DNA from: Clostridia bacterium
Lineage (GTDB): Bacteria; Bacillota; Clostridia; Lachnospirales; Cellulosilyticaceae
DNA length: 64,000 bases
Direction of reading: 5' to 3'
NCBI GenBank assembly: GCA_029239755.1
Contig: JARBUI010000007.1
Location: forward strand, 1 to 64,000
The translations under genes and the position numbers were made by a program. Positions 27,495-36,272 of the stretch are shown here, piece by piece. Position 1 is the first letter of the stretch; each line of letters begins with the position of its first letter. The notes under the pieces were generated by a model that worked only from the letters and a program-made list of their open reading frames with translations, was not told where the DNA came from and ran no database searches.

Positions 27495-28492
27495 GCCTTA
27501 CTCTCCTTTAGGTCAAGCAACATATCAAGAAAGGCTTCCAGCCTCAGCTTTGTTCTCGCATCTAATGTATTTAACTTGTCTCCCTCAATATTAAGAATTG
27601 GGATATCTAAATGCTCTTTCAGTACAATGTCCTCTATTGCTCTGTAACAAAAAGCCTGTGTATAATGAATGACAGCGTCTATCTCTCTCGTCTTAATTTG
27701 CTCTCTTAACTCTCTTATTCTGAAATCAATATCATAGGGATAGGTATAGTCATAATACTGCTCAAAAATATCTAGGGCTTTATCTCCCCTTGGAAAAGCA
27801 AATTCTCTCTGTACTTCATTATAGACAAAATGTGCATCAAATCTTTCTACAAAGTCATAGATATCTCCAGTCATAGGCGGAACACCTATATAGCCTAGCC
27901 TTAACTTCCTGCATAGTGGATTTCTCTCTTTTATTATATCTATAGCTTTTTTTAGCTCCAGTTCATAACTTTTGATATTTCCATTAAAATCACTCAAACT
28001 AACCTGATATAAATGATTTTCAAAGCCTAAAACCTTGTTTTCCTCGTAGGTCAGCCTATCTATTTCTTTAGCAAATTGTCTGCCTGCACTTAATCTCTTG
28101 CGGACCTTCTCAGCTTGCTCAGTTGTTACATCAAATAGAGTCATCAGCTGCCTTATTTCATTTTTTACTGCCTCTAAGGTATGGTTTTGTGGGAAAGAGA
28201 ATGGATGTACTTTAATACCCTTTAGTTTAAGTACTTCTACAAGTGCTTTTGTATTAGAGCAGTCCCCTCCTATTACGCCAACTATTTCCTTAATATCTTC
28301 TTCCATACATACGCCATAAATCCCCTTAATCCATGCACATAGGCTTTTAGGAAATCCATCTCTTTCAGCTGCGTCTATATACTTTGAATAATTTTCTGAG
28401 GTTATAAAGATATTATTTAAATCAACAGGCATATACCCTGCTGCTATGAGGACTTCTATGGGAACTGTTGTTGTTAAGCCAATTTTTTTCAT
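27491..28492 (-). CDS. HgdB-like 2-hydroxyacyl-CoA dehydratase family protein
   Basis: This 333-residue protein of the HGD-D / BcrC-like family is the first gene of the queuosine operon. It opens with MKKIGLTTTVPIEVLIAAGY, the usual start of the family. Candidate cluster ligands are Cys52, Cys62, Cys78 (GGDCSNT) and Cys282 (HYTQAFCYR); Cys194 is also present. True dehydratases need two different subunits, and no HgdA partner is encoded here. One subunit plus one activase is the arrangement of the double-cubane cluster proteins (YjiM/YjiL type). The substrate is unknown; the context points to preQ0 or epoxyqueuosine. Confidence 0.88.
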   Translation of the reverse strand: MKKIGLTTTVPIEVLIAAGYMPVDLNNIFITSENYSKYIDAAERDGFPKSLCAWIKGIYGVCMEEDIKEIVGVIGGDCSNTKALVEVLKLKGIKVHPFSFPQNHTLEAVKNEIRQLMTLFDVTTEQAEKVRKRLSAGRQFAKEIDRLTYEENKVLGFENHLYQVSLSDFNGNIKSYELELKKAIDIIKERNPLCRKLRLGYIGVPPMTGDIYDFVERFDAHFVYNEVQREFAFPRGDKALDIFEQYYDYTYPYDIDFRIRELREQIKTREIDAVIHYTQAFCYRAIEDIVLKEHLDIPILNIEGDKLNTLDARTKLRLEAFLDMLLDLKESKA

Positions 28493-28555
28493 GTCTCTCC
28501 CCTCCTTATCATTCTTTTATGGATTTATAAATTATTTTATTAATATTTTTCGCAC

Positions 28556-28580
28556 AAAAAAAGGGCATAAAATGCCCATA
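28556..28580 (-). terminator. Riboswitch expression-platform terminator
   Basis: GGGCAT pairs with ATGCCC, followed by seven T on the minus strand. It is about 65 nt before the HgdB-like start codon, so it would stop transcription of the whole operon when it forms. Confidence 0.85.
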
Positions 28581-28656
28581 AACAAAAATAACTACTTAGT
28601 TTGGTAGTTATGTCCTAGTTTTGTTTATAGACAGGATGGTACGAATGAACTGTCTC
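28574..28656 (-). promoter_or_regulatory. Candidate preQ1-I-type riboswitch with antiterminator
   Basis: On the minus strand a 6-bp stem AGACAG/CTGTCT (28650-28655 with 28629-28634) closes a 15-nt loop starting TTC. It is followed by an A-rich tail ATAAACAAAACTAGG, the layout of a preQ1-I H-type pseudoknot. The 3' strand of that stem plus the tail (28619-28632) is complementary over 14 nt (two G-U) to 28574-28587, which includes the 5' arm of the terminator. The two folds exclude each other. An 8-bp hairpin (28588-28611) lies between. The pseudoknot P2 pairing is not canonical (TTC with GGA is one option), so the aptamer class is inferred partly from the que genes downstream. Confidence 0.6.
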
Positions 28657-28676
28657 TATTTTGTTTGCTACTTAGT

Positions 28677-28705
28677 AGTTTACTATAGGTGCCTCAGTAG
28701 GTCAA
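28677..28705 (-). promoter_or_regulatory. Promoter of the queuosine operon
   Basis: TTGACC (28700-28705) and TAAACT (28677-28682) are separated by 17 bp. The predicted start is just upstream of the riboswitch. Confidence 0.6.
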
Positions 28706-28760
28706 TATCTAAATCATTATCCCATTTCTTTCTATTGTTTTAACAAGCATCGTTCTTTAC

Positions 28761-28805
28761 AAAAATAGTACAATCAGCAGCTAATAGCTTTGCTTCATGT
28801 ACTAT
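28761..28805 (-). terminator. Terminator of the chemoreceptor gene
   Basis: ATAGTACA pairs with TGTACTAT around a 25-nt loop, followed by TTTTTG on the minus strand, 16 nt after the MCP stop codon. Confidence 0.75.
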
Positions 28806-28820
28806 CTTTTAAAATACTTT

Positions 28821-30899
28821 CTATTCTATACGGAACTTGCTATAAGTATTCTTAAGATCAAATATACTGCTAAATACTATCCCTCCCATTTTAGTCATTT
28901 CTTCCGAATAACCTACCTGAGTGGAACACTGAGCACAGACTTCTTCTGTTATACTTGCTGATTGCTGAGTAACCTCGGCTATCTCTTGTATGTTATGCAT
29001 GACATCATCTTTTTTATGTCTTACGATATCAAGCAAAGTAGTAGCCTTTTGAATTGAACCATTAAGCTCCGTCATCTCTTGTAATATCGTATTAAACTTA
29101 TTTGTAGTCGCCGTAACAATAACATCTTGTCCCTCAAATAAAACTTTAGTCTCTTTCATATGCTCTAATGCCAGTGTGTTTTTATCTTGTATTTTTACTA
29201 TCGTCTTCTGAATCGTATCTATAGCTCCTTGTGTTTGATAAGATAATTTTCTAATTTCTTCTGCTATAACCATAAAGCCTTTCCCAGCCTCTTTGGCTCT
29301 TGCTGCTTCTATGGCTGCATTAAGTGCTAGTAAATTAGTTTGATCATTAACTGATTTAATAATATCAAGTATATTTCCTATATCACTTACTTCTTTTCCT
29401 AGAATCTCAACATCAGCGCTTACAACTTCTGTAATATGGTTTGTAGCATTGGTGTTATTAATCAAAACATTCATCTCATGCTTTGCATTTTCACTCATAT
29501 TAATGGTCGTATCAGAGGCTCTTTTTATATCATTCATCATCTCATTTACACTGTTTACATAACTGCTTAATTCATTCATTACAAGAAAAGAACTTTCAAT
29601 TTTTTTGCTTTGACTAACCGCTCCCGTCACAATATTATCTACTGCAAGCTCTACATCTGAAGCTGATGATGTTGTGCTATGGGCAATATCTTGTAATTGT
29701 GTCATATTCTTTTCTACAATGCTCGTTACTTCTTTTGCATCAACTATGATTTTTCTAAGCGCATTTATCATACCCACGAGTCCATCTCGAAGATCTTTAA
29801 TCTCTCTGTTATACTCAGGAACTTCTCTCTTTAGTTTGCTTCCCCACTCTAGGTTGCCCTGCTCAATCTGTGTAATATAACTTGACATGACGCGAATAGG
29901 TCCTGAAATTTTTCTTGAAAAGAAAATACTTATGATAACTATCAGGATAATGAATAACATCATCACAATAATAAGTTGATTCCAGACTGAATATAAGTGT
30001 TTCATAAGTACAGGAATATCTCCATCCAGTACAACCTTCCATCCATTATCCAGCGTTGAAAAGGTAATCAGTTTATTTGCATAGACTGAAGTCCCACTCT
30101 TTTTGCCCATCTTATTGATATAAGTTATGTATTTATTAAATTGCTCGTTAAAGTTTTTATTGCTAACTAATGATACATTGTCAGACAAAATAATATGATT
30201 ATTTTTATCTATCATCAAAATAGGTATTTCAGCATCTATACTAGATATCTTAAGTATTTCGGTGTAGTATTCACTATCAACAGAAAATATTACCACAATA
30301 TTTTTATTATCCTTGTTTTTAAACTTCTCTCCTATATAAATGCCTTTAGCTTCTTCATTCTCTAGTTTAAACCAATAGGCTTCATTCCCATCTAAGGCCA
30401 GAAGATCCTTATACTCCTCAGAATCCAAAAATTCTTTGCTTACTAAATATTTATCTAATGATTTAAGATTTGTATCAGTTCCTAAAGTAGAATCTTTTTT
30501 ATAGATGATTTTACTGTCATAGAGTATAAATAATCCTTTTAAATACTTACTGTTCGCTATAACTTCTACTGTCTTTGCACTAAGTTTTCCCTCTAAGTCT
30601 CCTAATTGCTGCGCACCAAGCTGATAGTATTCTTTAATATACTGAATTGCTTCATCACTATATAACAGCATGCTTGTATCCTGCTTAATATCCTGCAATG
30701 TATAATTGATATTAGCTGACAGCTGTTCCATCATTTTCTTTGAATAAAGTCCAACTGACTCTTGGATAGATTCTTCTATTTTGCCTTTCACTATAAGGCC
30801 AAGAACAGTGGTGGGAATAATGCTTAGCACTAATAATAAAATAATTAACTGAGTTGATAGCCTCGGTTTGCTTTTATGTTTACTTTTAAATACCTTCAT
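28821..30899 (-). CDS. Methyl-accepting chemotaxis protein
   Basis: This 692-residue membrane chemoreceptor has a first transmembrane helix at about 17-37, an extracellular Cache-like sensor region of about 260 residues, and a second helix at about 305-328. A HAMP segment follows, then a long coiled-coil signalling domain with the core hairpin [27 protein letters not shown]. It lies only 37 bp after the YjfF-type permease gene with its own GAGGGGG site, so it may be co-transcribed with the sugar transporter and guide the cell to the same sugar. No CheW-binding C-terminal pentapeptide is evident. Confidence 0.95.
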   Translation of the reverse strand: MKVFKSKHKSKPRLSTQLIILLLVLSIIPTTVLGLIVKGKIEESIQESVGLYSKKMMEQLSANINYTLQDIKQDTSMLLYSDEAIQYIKEYYQLGAQQLGDLEGKLSAKTVEVIANSKYLKGLFILYDSKIIYKKDSTLGTDTNLKSLDKYLVSKEFLDSEEYKDLLALDGNEAYWFKLENEEAKGIYIGEKFKNKDNKNIVVIFSVDSEYYTEILKISSIDAEIPILMIDKNNHIILSDNVSLVSNKNFNEQFNKYITYINKMGKKSGTSVYANKLITFSTLDNGWKVVLDGDIPVLMKHLYSVWNQLIIVMMLFIILIVIISIFFSRKISGPIRVMSSYITQIEQGNLEWGSKLKREVPEYNREIKDLRDGLVGMINALRKIIVDAKEVTSIVEKNMTQLQDIAHSTTSSASDVELAVDNIVTGAVSQSKKIESSFLVMNELSSYVNSVNEMMNDIKRASDTTINMSENAKHEMNVLINNTNATNHITEVVSADVEILGKEVSDIGNILDIIKSVNDQTNLLALNAAIEAARAKEAGKGFMVIAEEIRKLSYQTQGAIDTIQKTIVKIQDKNTLALEHMKETKVLFEGQDVIVTATTNKFNTILQEMTELNGSIQKATTLLDIVRHKKDDVMHNIQEIAEVTQQSASITEEVCAQCSTQVGYSEEMTKMGGIVFSSIFDLKNTYSKFRIE

Positions 30900-30936
30900 T
30901 TACATTATCCCCCTCTGCTGATAGTTCAACCTTCTA

Positions 30937-31944
30937 TTATTTTGAAATCACTGTTTCCGCTTTTACAGCTTTATCCTGCTTAACTTGCTGCCCTCTTGCT
31001 TCAATAACCCTTTGAAGGACTACAAATAAACATAATAATGCGGCCACTGCCACTTTAGTCCACCAAGAACTAAGATTCCCTTGGAATATAATAATAGTTT
31101 GTATAATCCCCTGAATCAGCACCCCAAACATTGATCCTATTACCGTCCCTACGCCTCCAGTTAGAAGCGTTCCGCCTATAACGGCTGATGCTATAGCATC
31201 CATTTCAAGTCCAATATTTTGAAGTCCATATCCCGATAATGTATAAAAGCTAAAGACTATCCCCCCAAGTGCTGCACAAAATCCGCTTAGTGCATAAACA
31301 CCTATTTTAATTCTTGCTACAGGAAGCCCCATAAGCCCTGCTGACTGTTCATTTCCCCCGATTGCATAGACATTTCTTCCAAATTTAGTGTATTTAAGAA
31401 CTATCGTTGTTACAAGAACCATTGCAAGTGCAATGATTACACTAATCGATACATACATTTTAGGAGCTAATTTAATTTGATAGTTAGCAATAAAAGAATA
31501 GGTGGGGTCTGTAATACTAATCGACTCTGTACTGATTACATAACATATGCCCCTATAAAGAAATTGGCCAGCCAGTGTTGCTATAAAGGGCTGAACCCCA
31601 TAGTAATGAATCATATATCCCATGATATAACCGCCAAATGTTCCTATTACAAGGGACAACAGCATAACAACTACTGGATTCCAACCTTTTTGCAGAAGAT
31701 CTGCTGAAAACATACATACAAAAGCAACAACTGATCCAACGGATATATCTATTCCCCCGCTGATAAGTACAAATGTCATACCCACTGCAACGATTATAAG
31801 ATAAGCATTATCTACAAATAAGTTTAAAAAAACTTGCGCATTTAAAAATCCCTTATAAGTTAGTGCTCCGGCTATAAAAAGCACAAGAAATAACATTATT
31901 GTTACAATGATAGAAAAATTCTTCTTTAATATCCCATTTATCAT
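30937..31944 (-). CDS. Sugar ABC transporter permease (YjfF type)
   Basis: This 335-residue permease of the BPD_transp_2 (ribose/galactofuranose) family has about 9-10 helices. The family block VAVGMTFVLISGGIDISVGSVVAF and the later AIGGNEQSAGLMGLPVARIKI are conserved. It overlaps the YtfT-type permease gene by 4 bp. The two different permeases in tandem are typical of the YtfQRT-YjfF galactofuranose system, but the sugar may differ. Confidence 0.9.
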   Translation of the reverse strand: MINGILKKNFSIIVTIMLFLVLFIAGALTYKGFLNAQVFLNLFVDNAYLIIVAVGMTFVLISGGIDISVGSVVAFVCMFSADLLQKGWNPVVVMLLSLVIGTFGGYIMGYMIHYYGVQPFIATLAGQFLYRGICYVISTESISITDPTYSFIANYQIKLAPKMYVSISVIIALAMVLVTTIVLKYTKFGRNVYAIGGNEQSAGLMGLPVARIKIGVYALSGFCAALGGIVFSFYTLSGYGLQNIGLEMDAIASAVIGGTLLTGGVGTVIGSMFGVLIQGIIQTIIIFQGNLSSWWTKVAVAALLCLFVVLQRVIEARGQQVKQDKAVKAETVISK

Positions 31945-32996
31945 GATATCTGAGCTCCCTTCTTTGCTGAGAGATCTTTTGACTTTTTAGAAACCATTAA
32001 ACGTCCAAATACTGCCTCTCTGAACTGATTGGATTGGAATAAACAAATAGCAATAATAACAATCGCTTTTACAAGTGAGATAATTTGCGGCGGCACACCA
32101 AGTGCATAGACCGTTGTTGTCAGACATTGTATAACAAGGGTTCCTACAACACTTGAAGTTATGGAAAACCTTCCGCCATTTAAGGAGTTTCCACCGATAG
32201 CTACAGCTAAAATAGCATCAAGTTCTATAAATAATCCTGCATTATTACAGTCAGCTCCTTTTATATTTGAGCTGATTAAAATACCCGCAAGTGCTGCCAT
32301 GAATCCTGAAATAACATAGGTTATTAATTTTAATTTATCAACCCTTATCCCTGCCAAGTGGCTTGAACGGTTATTAGTACCTAATGATTCAAGAAATAAG
32401 CCAAATGCTGTCTTCTTTACAAAAAATAATATGAAGACTAAAACAATTAGAACAATAAACACAGCAAAAGGAATCCCAAACAGATAGCCCGCACCAATGA
32501 AATAGTATTCATTAACCTTAGGAGCTGAATTGATTGTAACAATTTTGCCCTTTGTAATAAGCTGTGCAATACCTCTGCCTGCTGTCATTAAGATAAGAGT
32601 GGCTACAACAGGCTGAATTTTCACTTTAGCTACAAGGAGTCCATTCCAAACACCACATAGTAATCCCGAAATAAGAGCAAGCGTAAGTGCAGCTATTAAG
32701 CTATTATTAAAATTGCCTATTCTGCCATCTATAATACTGCAGGCTATCGCCCCTGAAATAGCAACTACTGATCCTACAGAAATATCTATGCCTCCTGTTG
32801 CAATAACAAGCGTCATCCCCATGGCTAGTAAAGCGAGAGGTGCTACGTTCTTGAGGATATCAATGACATTTCCATAGAGATGCCCCTCTATGATTTGAAT
32901 ACTAAAAAAGTTTTTAGTAAACAGCGCGTTAAATATAAGTAACATAATCAGCGCCATAAGCGGCCAAAACAAGCGTGATCTAACCAGTTTATTCAT
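31941..32996 (-). CDS. Sugar ABC transporter permease (YtfT type)
   Basis: This 351-residue membrane permease is related to the gene that follows it. Marks are LLAMGMTLVIATGGIDISVGSVVAI and ESLGTNNRSSHLAGIRVDKLK. It starts 2 bp after the ATPase stop codon, with AGGAGG from the ATPase 3' end as ribosome site. It forms the heterodimeric pore with the YjfF-type subunit. Confidence 0.9.
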   Translation of the reverse strand: MNKLVRSRLFWPLMALIMLLIFNALFTKNFFSIQIIEGHLYGNVIDILKNVAPLALLAMGMTLVIATGGIDISVGSVVAISGAIACSIIDGRIGNFNNSLIAALTLALISGLLCGVWNGLLVAKVKIQPVVATLILMTAGRGIAQLITKGKIVTINSAPKVNEYYFIGAGYLFGIPFAVFIVLIVLVFILFFVKKTAFGLFLESLGTNNRSSHLAGIRVDKLKLITYVISGFMAALAGILISSNIKGADCNNAGLFIELDAILAVAIGGNSLNGGRFSITSSVVGTLVIQCLTTTVYALGVPPQIISLVKAIVIIAICLFQSNQFREAVFGRLMVSKKSKDLSAKKGAQIS

Positions 32997-32998
32997 AG

Positions 32999-34507
32999 TT
33001 ATTTACCTCCTGCAATCATCTTCATTATTTCTTGCTCAGAAATTTCATCCCCCTCAAGTTCCCCAAGCTTTTCTTTTTCACTAAATACAGCCATCCTACT
33101 GCAGCATCTAAGCATTTCATCCATCTCTGATGAAATAAATACAACAGCCATCCCTTCATCAGCAAATTTTACCACTAGTTTTTGAATCTCAGCTTTTGTT
33201 CCTATATCAATACCCCTTGTTGGTTCATCTAAAATGAGAAGATCTGGATTTGTTGCTAGCCATCTTGCGAGTATAACCTTTTGTTGATTCCCTCCACTTA
33301 AATTTTTTATAAGTTGTTCTCTGCCCGGCGTTTTTATGTCTAGGAGTTTAATATAACGATCTGCTATCTCCTCCTGCTCTTTGCGTCCGATAAATTTAAA
33401 TAGGCCGTATTTAGCCTGCAAGGCTACAATAATATTTTCCCTTATACTAAGATTTCCTAAAATAGCATCTGTTTTTCTATCTTCCGGACAGTAGGCTATG
33501 CCTTCTTTAATAGCATCAAGTGGATTTCTTAGAACCACTTTTTCTCCCTTTATAACGATTTCTCCCGAAGATACTTTGTCTGCTCCAAACATTACCCTTG
33601 CCGTCTCCGACCTACCTGACCCTAGAAGCCCCGCAAGACCAAGAACTTCTGATTTTTTGATATCTAAAGAAAACTCTTTAATATTACCAATAGATGATGC
33701 TTTATCTGCTCTTAAAAATATTTCTTTTTCTGCCTCTTTATCATTTTGCGAGCTTTTTATAGTTTTTGACAGTGTATCATAATCTTTGCCGATCATCTTT
33801 CCAATCAGTTCAATTTTAGGAAGTTTCTCAGCTAAAAACTCTCCAACAAGTTCTCCATTTCTTAGTATAGTAATCCTATCCGATACAGCATAAACTTGGT
33901 CAAGAAAATGAGTAACAAATATAATACCCATTCCCTCATTTCGAAGTTGCTTCATAACGCCGAATAACTTTTCACATTCAGCCGTGTCAAGACTTGAGGT
34001 AGGTTCGTCCAATATGAGTACTTTAGCCTCTACATCAAGAGCACGGGCTATAGCTACCATTTGCTGAATGGCTACCGAATAATTCCCTAATGTCTGTGTG
34101 ACATCAATATTTATATTTAGTTTTTTAAGTAAATTTTTAGTTCTAGTGTTAATAGCTTTCCAGTCAATCATCCCATTTTTTTTAGGCTCTCTGCCTATAA
34201 AAATATTTTCTGCAACAGATAAATTGGCACACAAATTAACTTCCTGATAAACCGTACTAATGCCTAACTCCTGTGAGTGTTTTGGACTTTTTGTACGAAT
34301 TTCCTGTCCATTTAATTCTATTTGACCGCTGTCAAGTTTTTCTACTCCGGTAAGCACTTTGATAAGCGTTGATTTTCCAGCACCATTTTCCCCTAAAAGG
34401 GAATGTATTTCTCCTGCTCTCAAAGTAAAATCAACATCTGAAAGCGCCTTAACACCTGGAAACCCCTTACATATATTCCTCATTGTTAACAATGGTTTTG
34501 TAGTCAT
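32999..34507 (-). CDS. Sugar ABC transporter ATPase, two domains (YtfR type)
   Basis: This 502-residue cytoplasmic ATPase has two nucleotide-binding domains, as in RbsA/MglA. Walker A of the first is GENGAGKST. The second domain has the degenerate GLLGSGRSE, usual for the class. The signature LSGGNQQKVILARW and Walker B LLILDEPTRGIDIGTK are in the second domain. It drives uptake through the two permeases encoded downstream. It lies about 320 bp after the binding-protein gene, with structured DNA in between. Confidence 0.93.
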   Translation of the reverse strand: MTTKPLLTMRNICKGFPGVKALSDVDFTLRAGEIHSLLGENGAGKSTLIKVLTGVEKLDSGQIELNGQEIRTKSPKHSQELGISTVYQEVNLCANLSVAENIFIGREPKKNGMIDWKAINTRTKNLLKKLNINIDVTQTLGNYSVAIQQMVAIARALDVEAKVLILDEPTSSLDTAECEKLFGVMKQLRNEGMGIIFVTHFLDQVYAVSDRITILRNGELVGEFLAEKLPKIELIGKMIGKDYDTLSKTIKSSQNDKEAEKEIFLRADKASSIGNIKEFSLDIKKSEVLGLAGLLGSGRSETARVMFGADKVSSGEIVIKGEKVVLRNPLDAIKEGIAYCPEDRKTDAILGNLSIRENIIVALQAKYGLFKFIGRKEQEEIADRYIKLLDIKTPGREQLIKNLSGGNQQKVILARWLATNPDLLILDEPTRGIDIGTKAEIQKLVVKFADEGMAVVFISSEMDEMLRCCSRMAVFSEKEKLGELEGDEISEQEIMKMIAGGK

Positions 34508-34550
34508 TTAAAGACCTCCTTTCAGTATTTAAACTATCATGATGTGAGAA

Positions 34551-34579
34551 TCCGCCTTAGTACCATTTACTAAGGCGGA
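34551..34579. other. 12-bp hairpin upstream of the ytfR-like gene
   Basis: TCCGCCTTAGTA and TACTAAGGCGGA form a perfect stem with a 5-nt loop. The minus strand has no T-run after it, so a processing or stability signal is more likely than a terminator. Confidence 0.7.
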
Positions 34580-34653
34580 AAATATTGACCAGTCAAGATA
34601 AACTTATAACACCATTCTTTTTAAGATATTAAACTATCACTATTTTAGAAAAT

Positions 34654-34743
34654 TTAACTTTGGAGGTCTGGGTGAAATACTCGTTGTCTGGCAGGATTAC
34701 TAAAATATTCACTCAGTTTTATTGGGGGTTCCTTCAAAGTTAA
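34654..34743. repeat. 90-bp element bounded by inverted repeats
   Basis: TTAACTTTGGAGG (34654-34666) and CCTTCAAAGTTAA (34731-34743) are inverted with one mismatch. Inside, GGTGAAATA and TATTCACT form a second, imperfect nested pair. The base composition (GC-rich patches) differs from the surrounding intergenic DNA. It could be a structured RNA in the transporter leader or a small mobile element. Confidence 0.5.
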
Positions 34744-34830
34744 TAGACTTCATCCAAATTTAAAAAGAGCTGGCTGGAAAACTTGACTATGTCATATTTT
34801 TATAAAATAAAGCTTTTAGTTCCAAGCAAA

Positions 34831-35871
34831 TTAATATTTACGATTTGGAAGATCATCTTTAGCTGTTTCTTGACGGAAGATGCCTTCGTCTGATTTAATC
34901 CATTTTTCAATTGTTTTTCCATCTTTTAAATCTTGAGCCGCCTTAAAGAATTGTGGTCCAAGTAATGGATTACACTCAACTGTTACGTTAGCTTCTCCTG
35001 CTGCCATAGCTTCAAAAATGCCTTTTACTCCATCAATAGATACTACTTTAATATCAGTACCTGGTTTAAGTCCTGCATCTTTAATAGCTTCAATTGCGCC
35101 TAATGCCATATCATCATTGTGTGCATAAACTCCGTTAATTTCTCCTGGATAAGCTTTTAAGAAAGCTTCCATAACTTCTTTACCTTTTGCACGAGTGAAA
35201 TCACCTGTTTGACTAGCAAGTATTTTCATATCAGGATAATTCTTAAGTTCATCTGTAAAACCAGTCATACGATCTGTTGCTGCTGATGCACCAACCGTAC
35301 CTTGAAGCTCAACTATATTTCCTTTATTGCCTAATAAAGTAGCCATTTCTTTTGCAGCACTTTGACCTTCTAAGATAAAGTCTGAACCGATAAAGCCTGC
35401 ATATAAGTCTTCTGGTACTGCTGCACGGCGGTCAACTAGAACAATTGGAATACCTGCATCTTTAGCTTCTTTAAATACTGTTTCCCATCCTGTTTCAACG
35501 ACTGGTGCAACACCTATAACGTCAACTTCTTGTTGTATAAAAGTTCTGATTGCCTTAATCTGATTTTCTTGTTTTTGCTGACCATCTGAGAATTTAAGAT
35601 CAACACCTATTTCTTCAGCTGTATTAAGAATGGACCATGTTTCAGCATCTCGCCAGCCGCTCTCCTGACCAATTTGAGCGAAACCTACAACTAATTTTTC
35701 ATTTTTAGGAGCTTCCTCTGGTTTAGCTTCTGCTTCTGCTGCCGGTGCTGGTGCTGCTTCCTCTGTACTGGCTGCTGGAGCTGTTGTTTCTGCTGGTTTT
35801 GCACAACCAACAGTCATCGCACCTATAAGCATTACTGTTGATAAAACTGCAACTAATTTTTTGAATTTCAT
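34831..35871 (-). CDS. Sugar-binding lipoprotein (YtfQ type)
   Basis: This binding protein of about 346 residues is in the ribose/galactofuranose (Peripla_BP_4) family. The signal peptide ends in lipobox MTVGC (Cys23), followed by an Ala/Pro/Glu-rich linker. Marks are VVGFAQIGQESGWRDAETWS, PVVETGWE and AHNDDMALGAIEA. I chose the ATG at 35871 with GGGAGGG upstream. It is clearly paralogous to the protein at 39276, and the two share long blocks such as QKQENQIKAIR. It is the transport component for the YtfR/YtfT/YjfF-type genes downstream. Confidence 0.93.
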   Translation of the reverse strand: MKFKKLVAVLSTVMLIGAMTVGCAKPAETTAPAASTEEAAPAPAAEAEAKPEEAPKNEKLVVGFAQIGQESGWRDAETWSILNTAEEIGVDLKFSDGQQKQENQIKAIRTFIQQEVDVIGVAPVVETGWETVFKEAKDAGIPIVLVDRRAAVPEDLYAGFIGSDFILEGQSAAKEMATLLGNKGNIVELQGTVGASAATDRMTGFTDELKNYPDMKILASQTGDFTRAKGKEVMEAFLKAYPGEINGVYAHNDDMALGAIEAIKDAGLKPGTDIKVVSIDGVKGIFEAMAAGEANVTVECNPLLGPQFFKAAQDLKDGKTIEKWIKSDEGIFRQETAKDDLPNRKY

Positions 35872-36102
35872 TATGTTCCCTCCCATATCCTTTTGTTTTA
35901 AAGATGTACTCTTCTTACATTCACAGTATATCTTTATCTATTCATTATGTATATTCAATACATTATGATATTTTTTTTGTATAATATGTATATAACTCGA
36001 TAGAATTTTTATTCTGTACTATTTTCAATAAATAGTATACTTTAATCCATTAATAGTTTAACTTTTTAATTTATTCCTTTATAAAGTTCAATTTTTTACC
36101 AT

Positions 36103-36150
36103 AAAAAAATGTAACTTTATCCTTTTTTAAAGATAAAGTTACATTAAAAA
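36103..36150 (-). terminator. Terminator of the HK/RR operon
   Basis: AATGTAACTTTATC pairs with GATAAAGTTACATT (14 bp) and is followed by a run of seven T on the minus strand, 80 nt past the response-regulator stop codon. Confidence 0.88.
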
Positions 36151-36184
36151 TTTTCCTATATCATTTTAATAATAAATTTTTGCC

Positions 36185-36272
36185 TCTATATTCGCGTGCG
36201 ACTGGTTCTATATTCGCGTGCGACTGGTTCTATATTCGCGTGTGATTGGTTCTATATTCGCGTGCGCTGATT
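36185..36272. repeat. Four-copy 22-bp tandem repeat at a gene 3' end
   Basis: Four 22-bp units start at 36185, 36207, 36229 and 36251. The first two are identical, the third has two changes, and the fourth diverges in its last bases. The units at 36229 and 36251 encode the last residues and stop codon of the response regulator gene. The remaining two continue past the stop. There are no spacers. Confidence 0.95.

Noticed and set aside
26733-28492. Amino-acid fermentation dehydratase (2-hydroxyglutaryl-CoA type)
   Set aside because: There is no HgdA subunit, CoA-transferase, hydroxyacid dehydrogenase or electron-transfer flavoprotein nearby; the neighbours are queuosine genes.
36185-36272. 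Possible CRISPR array or iteron origin
   Set aside because: The 22-bp units abut without spacers, overlap a coding 3' end, and no replication gene is nearby.
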